The notes under the pieces are model-generated. The model saw nothing but the letters and a program-made list of their open reading frames with translations. It searched no databases and was not told the origin of the DNA. The translations under genes were made by a program, and so were the position numbers. Source: Tetrahymena elliotti 4EA (Eukaryota > Ciliophora > Oligohymenophorea > Hymenostomatida > Tetrahymenidae). From it: 64,000 bases of DNA. The stretch lies in NCBI GenBank assembly GCA_000231825.2, contig JH720296.1:868001-932000 (forward strand), read 5' to 3'. Numbering within the stretch: position 1 is the stretch's first letter; each line of letters opens with the position of its first letter. Below are positions 51,791 to 63,319 of this stretch, one piece after another.

Positions 51791-52648
51791 ATGTACCTCT
51801 CTGATACCTTGAATAACTAATAAACATTTGAAGATTGCCCTTCTTCTCCTTTGGGTAGAAAAGCAACATCTGCTTTAAACTAAGACTCATACTCAACTCC
51901 CAAAAGCAAGTACAAAAGTGTTGAAAAGCATGCTCATGAACTCATAAATACACCTAAACCCTCTTCTAAGAAGAAAAGTATTTTATCACACTTAGAAAAT
52001 ACTTTGGAGTTACCTTGCTTTGATGATGATGTACCTAATCCCCATCTCTCTGTAAATCTCCACAAATAGTTATCAACTATATAAGAAAACGTTGATGATG
52101 ACAAAGAAAATAATTAGAATTACTATAATCAATATCACTATCACTCAAGAGCCCCTGAAAAGAATATAAAGAAATAAATTTTTTAGAGTGAATTTGCCAA
52201 TTAACTTGAAGAACAATTCAAGGTTTAAATGAATAATGTTTTTTAATCCTTGAATAGTAATGACCTTAACATAAACAACATAAATAATACTCATTAAAGC
52301 ATGATTCACAACATGTGTTAGTAAAATAAACTTGTTGACTTCTTTTATATGTTTAATGAGAAAAATGAAGGAATATAAAATTTGTTTGATGGCTCAGCTC
52401 AATTTGAAATAATAAACTCAGGATTTAACACAAGCGTGGCAGAGAATATTATCTAGCTAAACTAAAACTTTAATAGATTTTAAATAGATTCAAATAGTAT
52501 TTAATTTGAATAGCAATAAGATTCAATTATTATCAATCTAAGAGGCACTGGCTTTGGATATTCGAATAATTGCTTTAATTTGCTGGCTAGTGCTAAGATT
52601 AACTACAATAATAATCTTATCTCACACATTAGAATTTAATTCATTTGA
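51791..52648 (+). CDS. Protein with possible NTF2-like C-terminal domain
   Basis: Single frame of 285 residues from ATG at 51791 to TGA at 52646-52648. The first 130 residues are low-complexity with Ser-Pro motifs (CPSSPLGRKATSAL) and an acidic patch (CFDDDVPNPH). From about residue 150 the sequence is globular: QLEEQFKVQMNNVFQSL, then LVDFFYMFNEKNEG, LFDGSAQFEI, DSIIINLRGTGFG, CFNLLASAKINYNNN and a final LISHIRIQF. The order helix - Phe/Tyr-Phe - short strand - long strands with a Gly-rich turn recalls the NTF2-like fold, in which the last strands carry the dimer face. This is a fold guess from pattern. The protein could bind RNA, transport factors or nothing of that kind. Confidence 0.65.
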
Positions 52649-53882
52649 AATTAATCAAATTCAAATTATTAACCAGAACCTTTTTATTTTAAATTTGAAT
52701 GAATACATAATCATAATCACAAATTTAAACGGTATTCATTTAAACAAACAAACAAACCAAAAAATTAGAGAAAACCTTTTTGAGTAATATTTTGATAAAA
52801 AATATCCTTTCTATATTTACCATTTCATCCATAATTAATTAATTCAAAACCTAATCAAAAAATAATTCATTTATAATTTTACAAAACAAAAAAAGAATCA
52901 TAATTTAAATATTACTTATCATTCACTACTTCGTACATAATTTTGCTATTTATTTTTCTATAAGTCTATATAATATATTTGCTTTCAAACCTCCATTTTG
53001 CATTTTGGTGTTTTCTACCATTTATTATTTATTTTTTTTTTCTTCTTAATTTTAAAATAGTTTCTTTACAACATACTTTTTAAAAATAATTTCATAAAAA
53101 TTGTCTCTAATTATTTTCAGATATTAATATCTTAATAATCGCTTAACAATATATTTTTTCTTCTTAGAATATTGAATATATTTTTGAGTTTTTTTTTTCA
53201 TTAGTCTTTATTTGTATTTTAAAAAATATTTATCAAAAATGTTTTTAAAAATAAGTCAAATTTTATTTTTTGAAATTAAAAGCGCCTTTAAAATATTTTC
53301 TATCTTTTTCATCATAATTTATAGAATTAATTATTTTTTAAAACTTAAATAAAAAATGTTTTTTTTAAAAAATGGATTCAATAAAAAAACTAAATTATTT
53401 ATTTTGAATGAAATCAAATAAATTTAAAGTCTTAAGGATCATTTATGAAAAGAAATGAGTATTTTTAATGGGAATTAATTTTGAGAATTAAATGAAAAAT
53501 GTCGGATTTAGAGAGAATGAAAGTTGATTACAAATCTATTGATCATAGGAAAAGAATTTATAATAATATTGAGTTTTCTTTTTCTTAGAAGATCTTTATA
53601 AGAAGTAAATAGACAGATTAATTGTAATAGAAGCAAATCTGATCTATTATTATCTAAGGGAGCAAGAAAGAATAATTATTAATGGTAAAAAAAGGTTAAA
53701 AAAGAGAAGCAATATATATTTATATAAAAATTTTTAGTAAGAAAATAAATTGTCAAATTTGTGTTTCTACTTATTTTTAAAGAAAAGAAAGAATTAAATA
53801 AAGCAAATTTATTTATAGACAATTCCAAAAATCAAAATATAAACTCTACTAGCTTTACATATTCATCAAACACTTATCAGAA
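52649..53882. other. Intergenic stretch upstream of SBDS
   Basis: T-rich in its first half and purine-rich in the second. A 47-codon frame (53499-53642, start MSDLERMKVDYKS) has plausible composition but nothing else in its favour. The remainder shows no gene or repeat array. Confidence 0.5.
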
Positions 53883-55202
53883 ATGTTTTAGCCAACAGGT
53901 ATTATCAAGATGACTAATGTCGCCTTCATCAAGTATAAAATCAACAACAAAAAGTTTGAAATTGCTTGCTATAAAAACAAAGCTATTAATTGGAGAAATG
54001 GTGTAGAAAAAGATATAGGAGAAGTTCTATAATTTGAAGAAGTTTACACTAATGCAAGCCATGGTACTATTGCTAAAAAGCAAGATCTTCAAACTTACTT
54101 TGGAGATATGAAGAAAATAGACATTATCAAGATGATCTTAGAAAAAGGTGAATTATAAGTAGGAGAAAAGGAAAGAGAAGTCTAATTAAACTCTTTATAG
54201 AATGATATTATCAATTTAGTCTGTGAAAAGTGTGTTCATCCTGATAGTTAGAGAAAATTCTCAGTTGATTAAATTTAAAAGGCTATTAAGAGCATTAACT
54301 TTAAAATTAAACCAGATCAAGCTGCCAAAAAGTAAGCTCTTGAGTGTATTCGTTTGTTATGCAAAAAGTTTTACATGTAGAGAGCTGAAATGCTTATCAG
54401 TGTCAATCTACCCAGTTCAGATAAGAATAACTTATTATCTTATTTCAAGGAACTAGAAATTGAAGAATCAAACATTAAGAAGACAGTTAATAAAGATAAA
54501 AATAGAGTTGAGCTAGTTATCAGCATTGAACCATCTAAGTTCCGTGCAATTAGTACTATCACCAAAGAAGAACTTAAGGATTGTATTCTTGAAGTTATAA
54601 GTAATGTTATTACAAATGACTAGACTTAAGAAATCGAACAAGCAGGAAATGTCAATCTTATTATTAGAGATGATTGGAAAGACGATGATGCAGATTAAGA
54701 CAAGAAAAAAGATAAGAAGGATAAAAAGAAAGAAGGCAAAAATGAAGAAAAAGAACAAAAGTAAGACAGTGATGATGATGAAGAAGAATAAAAATTCGAT
54801 GAATTTGATGATGACAAAGGAAAAAAGAAAAAGAAGAAAAAAAAAAATCCTTAACTTGATATGAGAATGCAATAAGAAAAAGAAAGAGAATTTGCAGCCC
54901 AATAATAAAAATTAGAAGAATTGAATAGGGTGAAATAATAGCTATTAGAATAAGAAGAAAAACTAAAAAAACCAATACCAGTTGAAAAGGCTGCAACTAA
55001 TTTAAAAACTGAGGATGTTGTTCCAAAGGGAAGTAAAAAGTGCACTTCTTGCAAAGATGCTTTCTTTGAAACAAATGAAGAATATAGAGCACATTTCAAA
55101 TCAGACTGGCATGTATTTAATGTCAAGAGAAAGGCTGCCTCAGAAGCTATTCTCTCTGAAATTGAGTATAAAACTCATATGTTAGATATAAATTTCTCAT
55201 GA
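53883..55202 (+). CDS. SBDS: SBDS ribosome maturation protein with C2H2 extension
   Basis: Single intronless frame of 439 residues. Residues 1-250 match SBDS throughout: [94 protein letters not shown], then the C-terminal ferredoxin-like domain. SBDS works with the GTPase EFL1 to release eIF6 from late 60S subunits. Beyond the usual end (about 250) there is a Lys/Asp/Glu-rich linker (about 265-320), a charged helix, and a C2H2 finger with C387, C390, H404 and H410 ending [13 protein letters not shown]. That tail is very like the fingers of Rei1/ZNF622, another 60S maturation factor. The ATG at 53883 aligns with the normal SBDS N-terminus; a second Met at 53910 is less likely. Confidence 0.95.
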
Positions 55203-55994
55203 AGATAATTTATTCTCTCACAAAAAACAAACAAAAACATTCAAACAAACAAACAAAAAATAATAAATATATTTCATTTATTGATGTAAAAATAAAAGAA
55301 AAAAATTAATTAAAGATATTTTAGATGTGTTTATATATTCATATTATTTCAATATACAAAACAATTTACCTAAAAAACTTTAAAAGTAATGCATTCCATT
55401 ACATCTTTTTTTCTTTTAATATTGTAATTATTAGTCACTTACTATTAATAATCTATTAAAAAAATGAAGACATAATTACATATTTTTAAGGTGAAAAAAA
55501 ATATTCTTCAGAAATTATATTTATTTAAATTTTAGAAGTAAATTTCTATTGAAGCTGAACACACTGAAATTTTTTTACTCAACTTTCTAAAAAAATTTGA
55601 TATTAATGAACAAATACTTTCTAATATATAAATACATATTTGAAGTCCTAATTTTGTAAATTAAAAAAAATGATTTAGATTTAAATTGAAAAAAAAATTC
55701 ATAATTTATTTCAGAAGTTAATATTGATAAAAATAAGCATTTTTCTATTAAATCAGTAAACTAAAAAATTATTAGATAACATTTCAAATTGATTTAGGAA
55801 CAAAAGTACTTAAAAAGGAAAATATTGTTAGAGGAATAAAAACTAGACTAAAATATTTATTAAGGTAATGAATAAAAGGATGAATTCGAGATTGGAATAA
55901 TAAAATTATTGAGTAAAAAAGATTAATTTACTGGTTTAATTGAGAAAACATAAAGAGGTAGGTAGTATGTAAAAAAATAATTTAGTAATAATTT
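55203..55994. other. Convergent spacer with a purine-rich plus-strand frame
   Basis: Lies between the SBDS and AK9-like stops. A TGA-free plus-strand frame runs from about 55690 to 56115, with a coding-like middle (FKLIQEQKYLKRKILLEEQK) but no ATG, and it continues antisense into the AK9-like gene. It may be an exon of an unrecognised gene, or chance. Confidence 0.35.
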
Positions 55995-58900
55995 TCAATG
56001 GATAAACTTTTAGAAATAGACTTCTTTTTCTTCTTAATCTAAATTCTTCTTAAATTCAGAAAATTCTTTTGTTATTTTTAAAAGATTTTCTTCATCCCAT
56101 TCATTCCAAAGGTTATGAGATTTCTCTTCTTCTATTTTAATGATTGGATTTTTAATGAATAAATTTATTTTATTAAATTTTTTTACCTTTTCTTCTAAAT
56201 TCATCTCTGATTTACTCACAAAATTGGCAATGCTTTAAGAATTGTTAAAGCTTTTATTAGTATTTTTATCTATAGTCTTCATCTTTATTTGGGTTATTAG
56301 CTTTTAATTAAATGGCAATAAATTTGAGGGCAGTTTCTTTGCAAGATAATGTGGGATATTTTAATCTTTTATAACCTTTTAAATAAATTAATAAAAAATA
56401 TTTAGTTTATTTGTTTTGAATCTGTAAACTATTTTACCAAGCTATGCCAATACTCTCATAACAATATTTCCTAAGTGGTGCTCTAAAAATGCAGTGCAAT
56501 CACCCTTTTTAGCTACTTTTTTTACTAGATTAGTAGGGTCAAATTATACAGGTAATTTATCATGAAGTTTAATGTTTATATAGTCATGAGGATTGGTAAT
56601 AAATCTAACCATTAAATCAGCTGTAGAGAATGAATGAATTTCATCCTAATATTAAACTAATAAACTTGGTTAACTCTTTTTAAGATCATTCGTTCTTAAA
56701 GTGCCAACACAATGTCCTTAATTGCTTACATCTAATAATTAAAAAAGAAAAAAATTCAATAAAATAAATTAGAATAAGTTTATTAATTTACTTTTGTATT
56801 TTGCAATGATATTATCTACTTAAATCTTAATAGGAGGATTAAGCTTCTCAAAATATTAATAGACATACAAATCAGGTCTATTGAGGAAATCATTAAGTTC
56901 TTTCTCAGTATCAAGGATGTATAAAAATCCATCATAAAACACTAAATAAGGATGTCTTATATTATTTTATACAAACTTCTTTTATATCTTCATTGAAACA
57001 GGAGAATAATTCTTGAACTTTCCAATATTTTCAAGGATTTCTGCACGTGTTAAACTCATTTCACTTACATTAGCAGGAGAAGAAGTTACAAGAGCTCTAG
57101 TGAACTAATACTTAGATAAGAGCGAGCTGTGAATAAACTTTTTAGCTTGATCAAAAATACCCCATTTAGAAATATTTCCATCAATAAATCTAATGTTATT
57201 AAATGTATCTAAATAATAATTTTCTAGGATATTGCATTCACTCTATTATAATTTATCATGTAAAACAATATCATTGTATCCAAATTTCTTATTTCCTTTA
57301 ACGTTTTTAAATCTTTCAATTATTTATACGGAGCTTAATTGGATTGAAAAGACAGAAGAAGGAATAATCTATTTTTTTTATATTTTAATAAATAAATAAA
57401 ATTTGAATAAAGTTAATGAATTACTCCTCTTTGGTGGAAGAGAACTGCTTGATTTCTGTTTTAAGGTAAGCCATCAAGCACCCAACCGTTAGCTTTACAG
57501 TCAGCTTATTATACTCTTTGAAGAACTAATTCTACTATCTATAAATCAGAAAGAGTTTATCCATTTCCTAATATTTATAAAGCTTCTGCAGCTTTCACAT
57601 TCATATGATCTTTAACATATTCTTCCAAAATTTGTGAAAATTTGACTCTTATGAGGCCAAGTTTTTCCTATATAAGCTTGCACAAGGTAGATTTGCCAGT
57701 TTTTGGCTTTCCAATAACAAAAACTACTGGCTTTATTAATACATCTTTAGGGAAGCACTTCTATGTTAAATATTTCAAAGGCTCATGAGCTACCATTCTT
57801 AATTCTTCTTCACTTCCAAAGTAATATATTCTGTCTCTATATAACAAAGGGTAGTCTCTTATTCTTGGTACATCTATTAATGTTAAGGCATTTTTATCTT
57901 AATATCTGCTCTTTTTGAATGTGTAGCTCTTTTCAAAAAAGTCAAGTCTGAAGGGCTTTTCCTTTAGTTAAAAAAATTAATAAGTTTAAAAGTACATTTA
58001 ATGCTTCAGTTACTTCTTCTTCATTATCTTCTTCTGTCTTCTTAGGTCTCATAAGCATCAAGCATTAGTGTCTCTCAAGCAAATTTTATCTTTATTCCAT
58101 ATACTTTTTGAGTTAATAAGTAACTCTATTAAACACTTATTAGATTGGTACATCACAGTTGATTTCAATAACAGGAATACCTAATCCTATGAAACTTTAA
58201 CAATATTCTTCAATTCTATTTGCTTCAGCTTCACGGTAATCTTGTAAATCTTTCTTTTTATTTTCTATTTTTTCTTAAAGTTCCTAAGCATCAGCTTATC
58301 TCTTTGCTTCTTCCTCTTCTTCATCCACTTCTTAAGGAGGTAATTCTGCAGGAGCTCCACCTTCTTCTGCTGCTGCTTCAGCAAGCTCAGCTAATTTTTA
58401 AAGTCTAGCCTATTAAGATAAAAGATTACTTGTAAATAAATACCCTAAAAGTCAAAATTAAATACCTCTTCAGCTTCCTTTTCTTTTAATAGTCTATGCT
58501 CTTTTTTAACATCTTCTTCAACAAAAATTCTATCAACTACACTTTTTTCATTGACCTTGAAGTGAAGAACAAATTCTGGTAACTTTTTAGACTCAATCAG
58601 TAATTCATTTAGAGGAGTTGAAATAACTTCTTCTTGAACATCAGAGAAATTACCATTAATAAAGCATTAATTGACTTCACTAAATATTTGTTTTACAACT
58701 ACAATTTCATGAGCTTTCTTATCAAAATCTTAAGCTTCTTCATTAATTTCTTAGTCTTCAACAGGTTTACCTTCCTCATCTAATTCAATAGGCTTGAATC
58801 CTCTGTTAAATATTCTATCTTATTTTCTCTATTTATTATTATTTTAATCTTTAAATAATTTAAGTTGAAATAATTTTTTTACCTTTTCCTTTTCATTTAA

Positions 58901-61900
58901 GATGTGAGAAAGTAAATTCTTTTTCAAATCAAAAACAGGTATTTTGTATTTTTATTGTAATAAATCAAGTTGTGTATGCACACCAGAGCCTTTTGGACCC
59001 ATGATCATAATTCTAGGAGGTGGCACATCATAGTGAGTTTTTCCATCTACATATTTCCAAGTATGGTCAGTGAACTTCTTTTTATCTTCTTCACTGTAGA
59101 AGAGGTGGCTCTTTCCTCTAACAAAGCTTTCAAAATCCTTTTTACCAGGAAGTAACCACTTCTCCTCCTAAAATATTTTAAGTAAATAAAATTATAAATT
59201 CAAGTTTTTTAAGTAAAATTTATTGTACACTAAAGGCAACTGGGCAGAAAGGACCAAATTCGCCAAGTGGAACAGGATCATCTCCTTCTTAAACATCATT
59301 AGAAGTTCTAGCAACATTTTCTTCATCATCACATTTCAAAAAGAAAGGATCAAGTTATACTTTAATTCTATTATAAACTTCTAATTCAGTCCCTTCAATG
59401 CTTATTTCTTTAACATTTTCTTCACCAAATTATTCTTTAAGAACAGCTGCAGCGTCATTAACGAATTTCAATTCGTTTTCAATATTGCAAATAAACTCAA
59501 TTCCAGGTCTTGTCTTTAAAGTTTTTCCCTCTTCTTCTTCATTTCTATCTACAAGTATGATGACTTTGTCAATAGGAATATTATGATATTTTAATCTGTT
59601 TATTTCCTCTTCATTGGTAGGTTAGCCAATCATACAAATACCTAGTACAGGATTTAGTTTGTTATCAGCCTATACAACCTATATCAATTCTTTTAAAGGA
59701 ATATCCTCAGGAGGAGGAGTCTTTGGTCTTTCATCCTCACCCTCTTTAGGTTTTTCCTTAACCTCTTTCTTTTTAGGAGCTTTTTTACCTTTTTTAGCTG
59801 CTTCTTCAGCTAATCTCTTAGCTTCTTCATCTTCCTCTTCTTCATTCTCATTCTTTTCAACTCCCCAATTTTCAGGTTTTTTTTGTAAAGGAATATTCAA
59901 TTTATGTAAAATAATAGGCCATACTTCTTTTGCAGAAAGTGGATTTCCCTTTTCATTTAATTTTCCATAAATTACTTTTCAATTTTAATTTTATCAAATT
60001 TTACTTTTGAAAACTCTTTCCATTCTTCTAAAGAAAGATGAATATCTTTGACTCTTGCTTCAAAGTTTGAAGGTACATGAGTACCTTATTCTATTTCTTA
60101 TTATCTCTACCACTAAAGCACTTCTCCAATGATACCTTCAACATCAACAAATTTCCAACCGTATTCCTAGGCTAGTCTTTTACCATATGTTTTTTTGCCA
60201 CTTAATCTTGGTCCAATTATTGCTACATTGTAACTATATAGTAAAGTAATAAAATATATTTAATCAATTTAAATATTTTTATATTTACGTCTTAGGAAGT
60301 TAGGGTGGATTTTTCAAATACTTTCTTGCATTTTTGCTGAATGCGTCTTAGTTTTATTCATTATCAAATAAAAAGACACGACCTGCATATTCACATGCAA
60401 ATTCTGATTTACCAACAATAACTTTTCCTTTGAAAAGTTCAACAGGATCGATTTACTACCAAGGTGACCAACATCGTTACAATTTTTATTCTTCAAGTCC
60501 TTAAGTTAGCAAATCTTTATTAGAACCTCCTTCTAATTTTATGCCAAGAGGTCTAAGAGGCTTAACTTCGTTTCCTAAAGATTCATAAATATACTCTACA
60601 ATTTCAGTTTCGTTTGAACCATTATGGTGAACAATTAAGTGTTCATTTTTAGTCAAGTGTTGTAAAAACTCTTTAACTCTTGGAAGAGTGACCTTCTCAT
60701 ATTGGTTTAAATGGTTTTTTAATACTTCTACATCTTCATTAGGTCTAAATACCAAATCATCATCATTGATTGGTTATTTTCCTTCTTCATCTTCTTCCTC
60801 AACAGGCTCCTCTTCCTCTTCCCCTTCAACAGGAACCTAAATAAAAAATAATTAAATTTAATTCAAAAAAATAAAAAATTTAGATAAATTACTCTTTTTG
60901 GTCTTCTTGAAATTTCTCTTTCTTAGTTTGAGAAAACTTTGATAACTTCTTCATCTTTCTCCATGATACCAGAAGCAAATTTAATGATATCATCATTAGA
61001 TGTATCAAATTAAATGATATGAGAGAAATATCTACAACCTATACGAGGTAGTTAAACTTAATTCTTAATAATGCAATCAACCCAATTAACTTAATCTTAG
61101 TCAAAAGTTAAAGGAAGATCAAGGACATATCCTTTATTTGAAGGTTCTTCAAAAGAGAGCTCATAATTTACTAAATTAATTAAATTTTAATTTGAAATGT
61201 TTTTTCCTTCTTGCAATTCAGCAAGGATTTATCTTTCCCAAGACTTTAATTTGTCAACCACTTCTCCATCTACTTCTTCAGGATTTTCTTCATTATCCTA
61301 GACACGCTTGAAAAGATTTTAAATGAGTACGCCGAGCTCGATATGGACAATATCAATTCTTTTAGCTAATGCTTAACAAAATTTAGTTTTACCATTTTTA
61401 GGTTTACCCAAAACAAAAATCTATAAGGGGCGCTTGTTTGCATACTCTAAGATGTCATCTTAGTATGCATTGAGAGTATCTACTGGAATTACTCCACTTT
61501 GAGAAACAAAATCTTTTAAATTTAACTTGGTGTCACCAATAATATCAGACTAGTTTTAGCTCTTTAATTCACGTAAACTGACTTTAAGCTTGCTTTGGTC
61601 AATGAAATTTTGAATAGATTCAATCAAATTATATTCTAAGTTACGACAATATTCTTCCCAATCAACTGGACGCTTTTTATTTCTCTTTTTGTTTTCTCCT
61701 TCAACAAGCTTTCTTCTTTAGGCATTTGCTTCCTAATGCTTTTTGTTAATTCTATGTATTTAGTCAATTTATAAATCATCAATAGTGTAGAAATCGCTCA
61801 AAACATTAAACTTTGATTCAACTCCAGCTTAATCTATTATTTATTAATATAAATCTTAATACCTTGCTACTGAATTAAAAATTTTTTATTAATTACCCTT

Positions 61901-63319
61901 GAGTGATTCATAAGCTAAGGGATGGCAAATATAACCATTGATTCTATTAAATATTTGAGGACTTTCTACATATTTTGTGATGTGTTTGCATAAACAAGAA
62001 ATCATCTATATAACTTCACTATCTTTACAAGCTATTTAAAGATTTTATAGGATATCCTTACCAGATTCAATAACAATATTGACTCTTTTGATAACAAAAA
62101 TATATTAACATCTAAATACTAAATTTGTGCAATAATATTACCTTTCAAGATTTATTATTTCTTTCTTTGGGATATGTTTATGTTTACCTTAAGGAACCTA
62201 AATTTTAAATTTAAATTTAGTAAGATCTTTTGTGGATATATTACATATATTGACATATTATTAATACCTCATATTTATTGTTGACAATCAAATTGATAGC
62301 ATTTTCAGCAGAAAAACCTAAAGGAATGACTTCTTCATGAGATAAAATCTCGTTTTCAATAATTGTGTATTCATCTTTTTATTTTTCTTCAAGCTTTTTA
62401 TGATCTAAAACTACTTATTCTTCTATATAAACTACATTTTAAGGACATATATTTTTTTGATGCTCAGTAAAGGTTCCTTCAATTTATTCTCTATTGTAAA
62501 CAAAAACTTTGATATCATAATCTATCTATTCCTTTCTATTTTCTATTTTATTTATAAGTTTATATGGAAGATGATTATTTCAATATTCATTTTAACAATA
62601 AAGTAAAAATTTGTTTATCAATAATATGTGTATTATAAAATATCCTTTTAATTTTAATTAAATAAATGTTTTGTTTTAAAGTCTTACCTCTAACATCTTT
62701 AAACACACACTTTGTGGTTCTATCATAAACCATGTCAAAGAAAGATCTGAAGGATTTTATGTCAACATTTTCAATAAATTTAAATGCAAAATACGCAAAG
62801 AACTCACAGAATATATCATAAGAAATGTGTTATTTATGATTTTGAGTTGTATATTTACTAATTTCATCATCTGCTAAAGAGGCTATCCTTGATCTATCTG
62901 GAATATTGAGTAAGAATGCAATAACTCTTTCTACATACTTTATTGATAAAAATTCATAATTAAAACTCTATTGCATTCCAGTAAAATATTACTTATTTGA
63001 ATTCTACTCTTTCTATTTGGCCGTTATAGTTTTATTTAAACAACTTCCAAAATTTGATTAGACTTTCTTGGATAGTGGTATTGATTTTGATTTCATATAT
63101 TAATTACTACAAAGATTCACCTTGTTGATCTAAAATATTATCTAATTTTATAACAATATATTATTGTTATAATGATTTTTTCCATTTTTGAAAGCTAAAA
63201 TATGTCTTAGCAGAATTTGATTGCTCATGAATAAATTATGCTCAAATGCAAATAAAAGATATATTCAAAGAAAATCTAAATATTTTTTAAATACTATTAA
63301 TTGCAATTTTAGAGGTCAT
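55995..63319 (-). CDS. Multi-module adenylate kinase protein, AK9-like
   Basis: Predicted 2145 residues in 15 exons: 63319-63295, 63240-62993, 62937-62688, 62542-62268, 62197-62142, 62084-60893, 60836-60289, 60233-60005, 59948-59229, 59167-58883, 58828-58466, 58409-58014, 57961-57425, 57368-56792 and 56731-55995. All junctions keep frame. The N-terminus has an EF-hand-like helical region (SLIKFWKLFKQNYNGQIERV). Four adenylate-kinase-type P-loop modules follow: FVLGKPKNGKTKF (about 509), IIGPRLSGKKTYGKRL (about 870), IMGPKGSGVHTQ (about 1238) and FVIGKPKTGKSTLCKL (about 1613). The fourth also has GWVLDGLPQNRNQA, matching the AK nucleotide-binding motif. Lys/Glu-rich linkers separate them. Serial AK modules in one long chain resemble AK9 and axonemal AK proteins that maintain local ATP/ADP/AMP. 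The third module lacks the Walker lysine. No CH domain is present, which argues against SPEF2/CPC1. Introns 8 and 12 are the least certain. Confidence 0.88.
59949..60004 (-). other. Intron 8 of the AK9-like gene, or a frameshift site
   Basis: A canonical GTAAAA..AAG segment of 56 nt restores frame if spliced out. Yet both sides read as protein without splicing (FSKVKFDKIKIEK, then VIYGKLNEKGNPL) and differ by a -1 shift within GAAAAG. So a one-base deletion, an assembly error or recoding could mimic the intron. Confidence 0.5.

Noticed and set aside
54513..55126. Several minus-strand frames rich in Phe, Leu and Ser
   Set aside because: They are antisense shadows of the Lys/Asp/Glu-rich SBDS linker.
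55995..56282. Separate 95-residue gene starting at an internal Met
   Set aside because: The upstream frame runs into it without any TGA from the AK9-like exon, so it is simply the C-terminus of that protein.
59398..59970. Plus-strand Ser/Phe-rich frames
   Set aside because: They lie antisense to the AK9-like gene, whose minus-strand frame shows clear AK motifs and matching exon structure.
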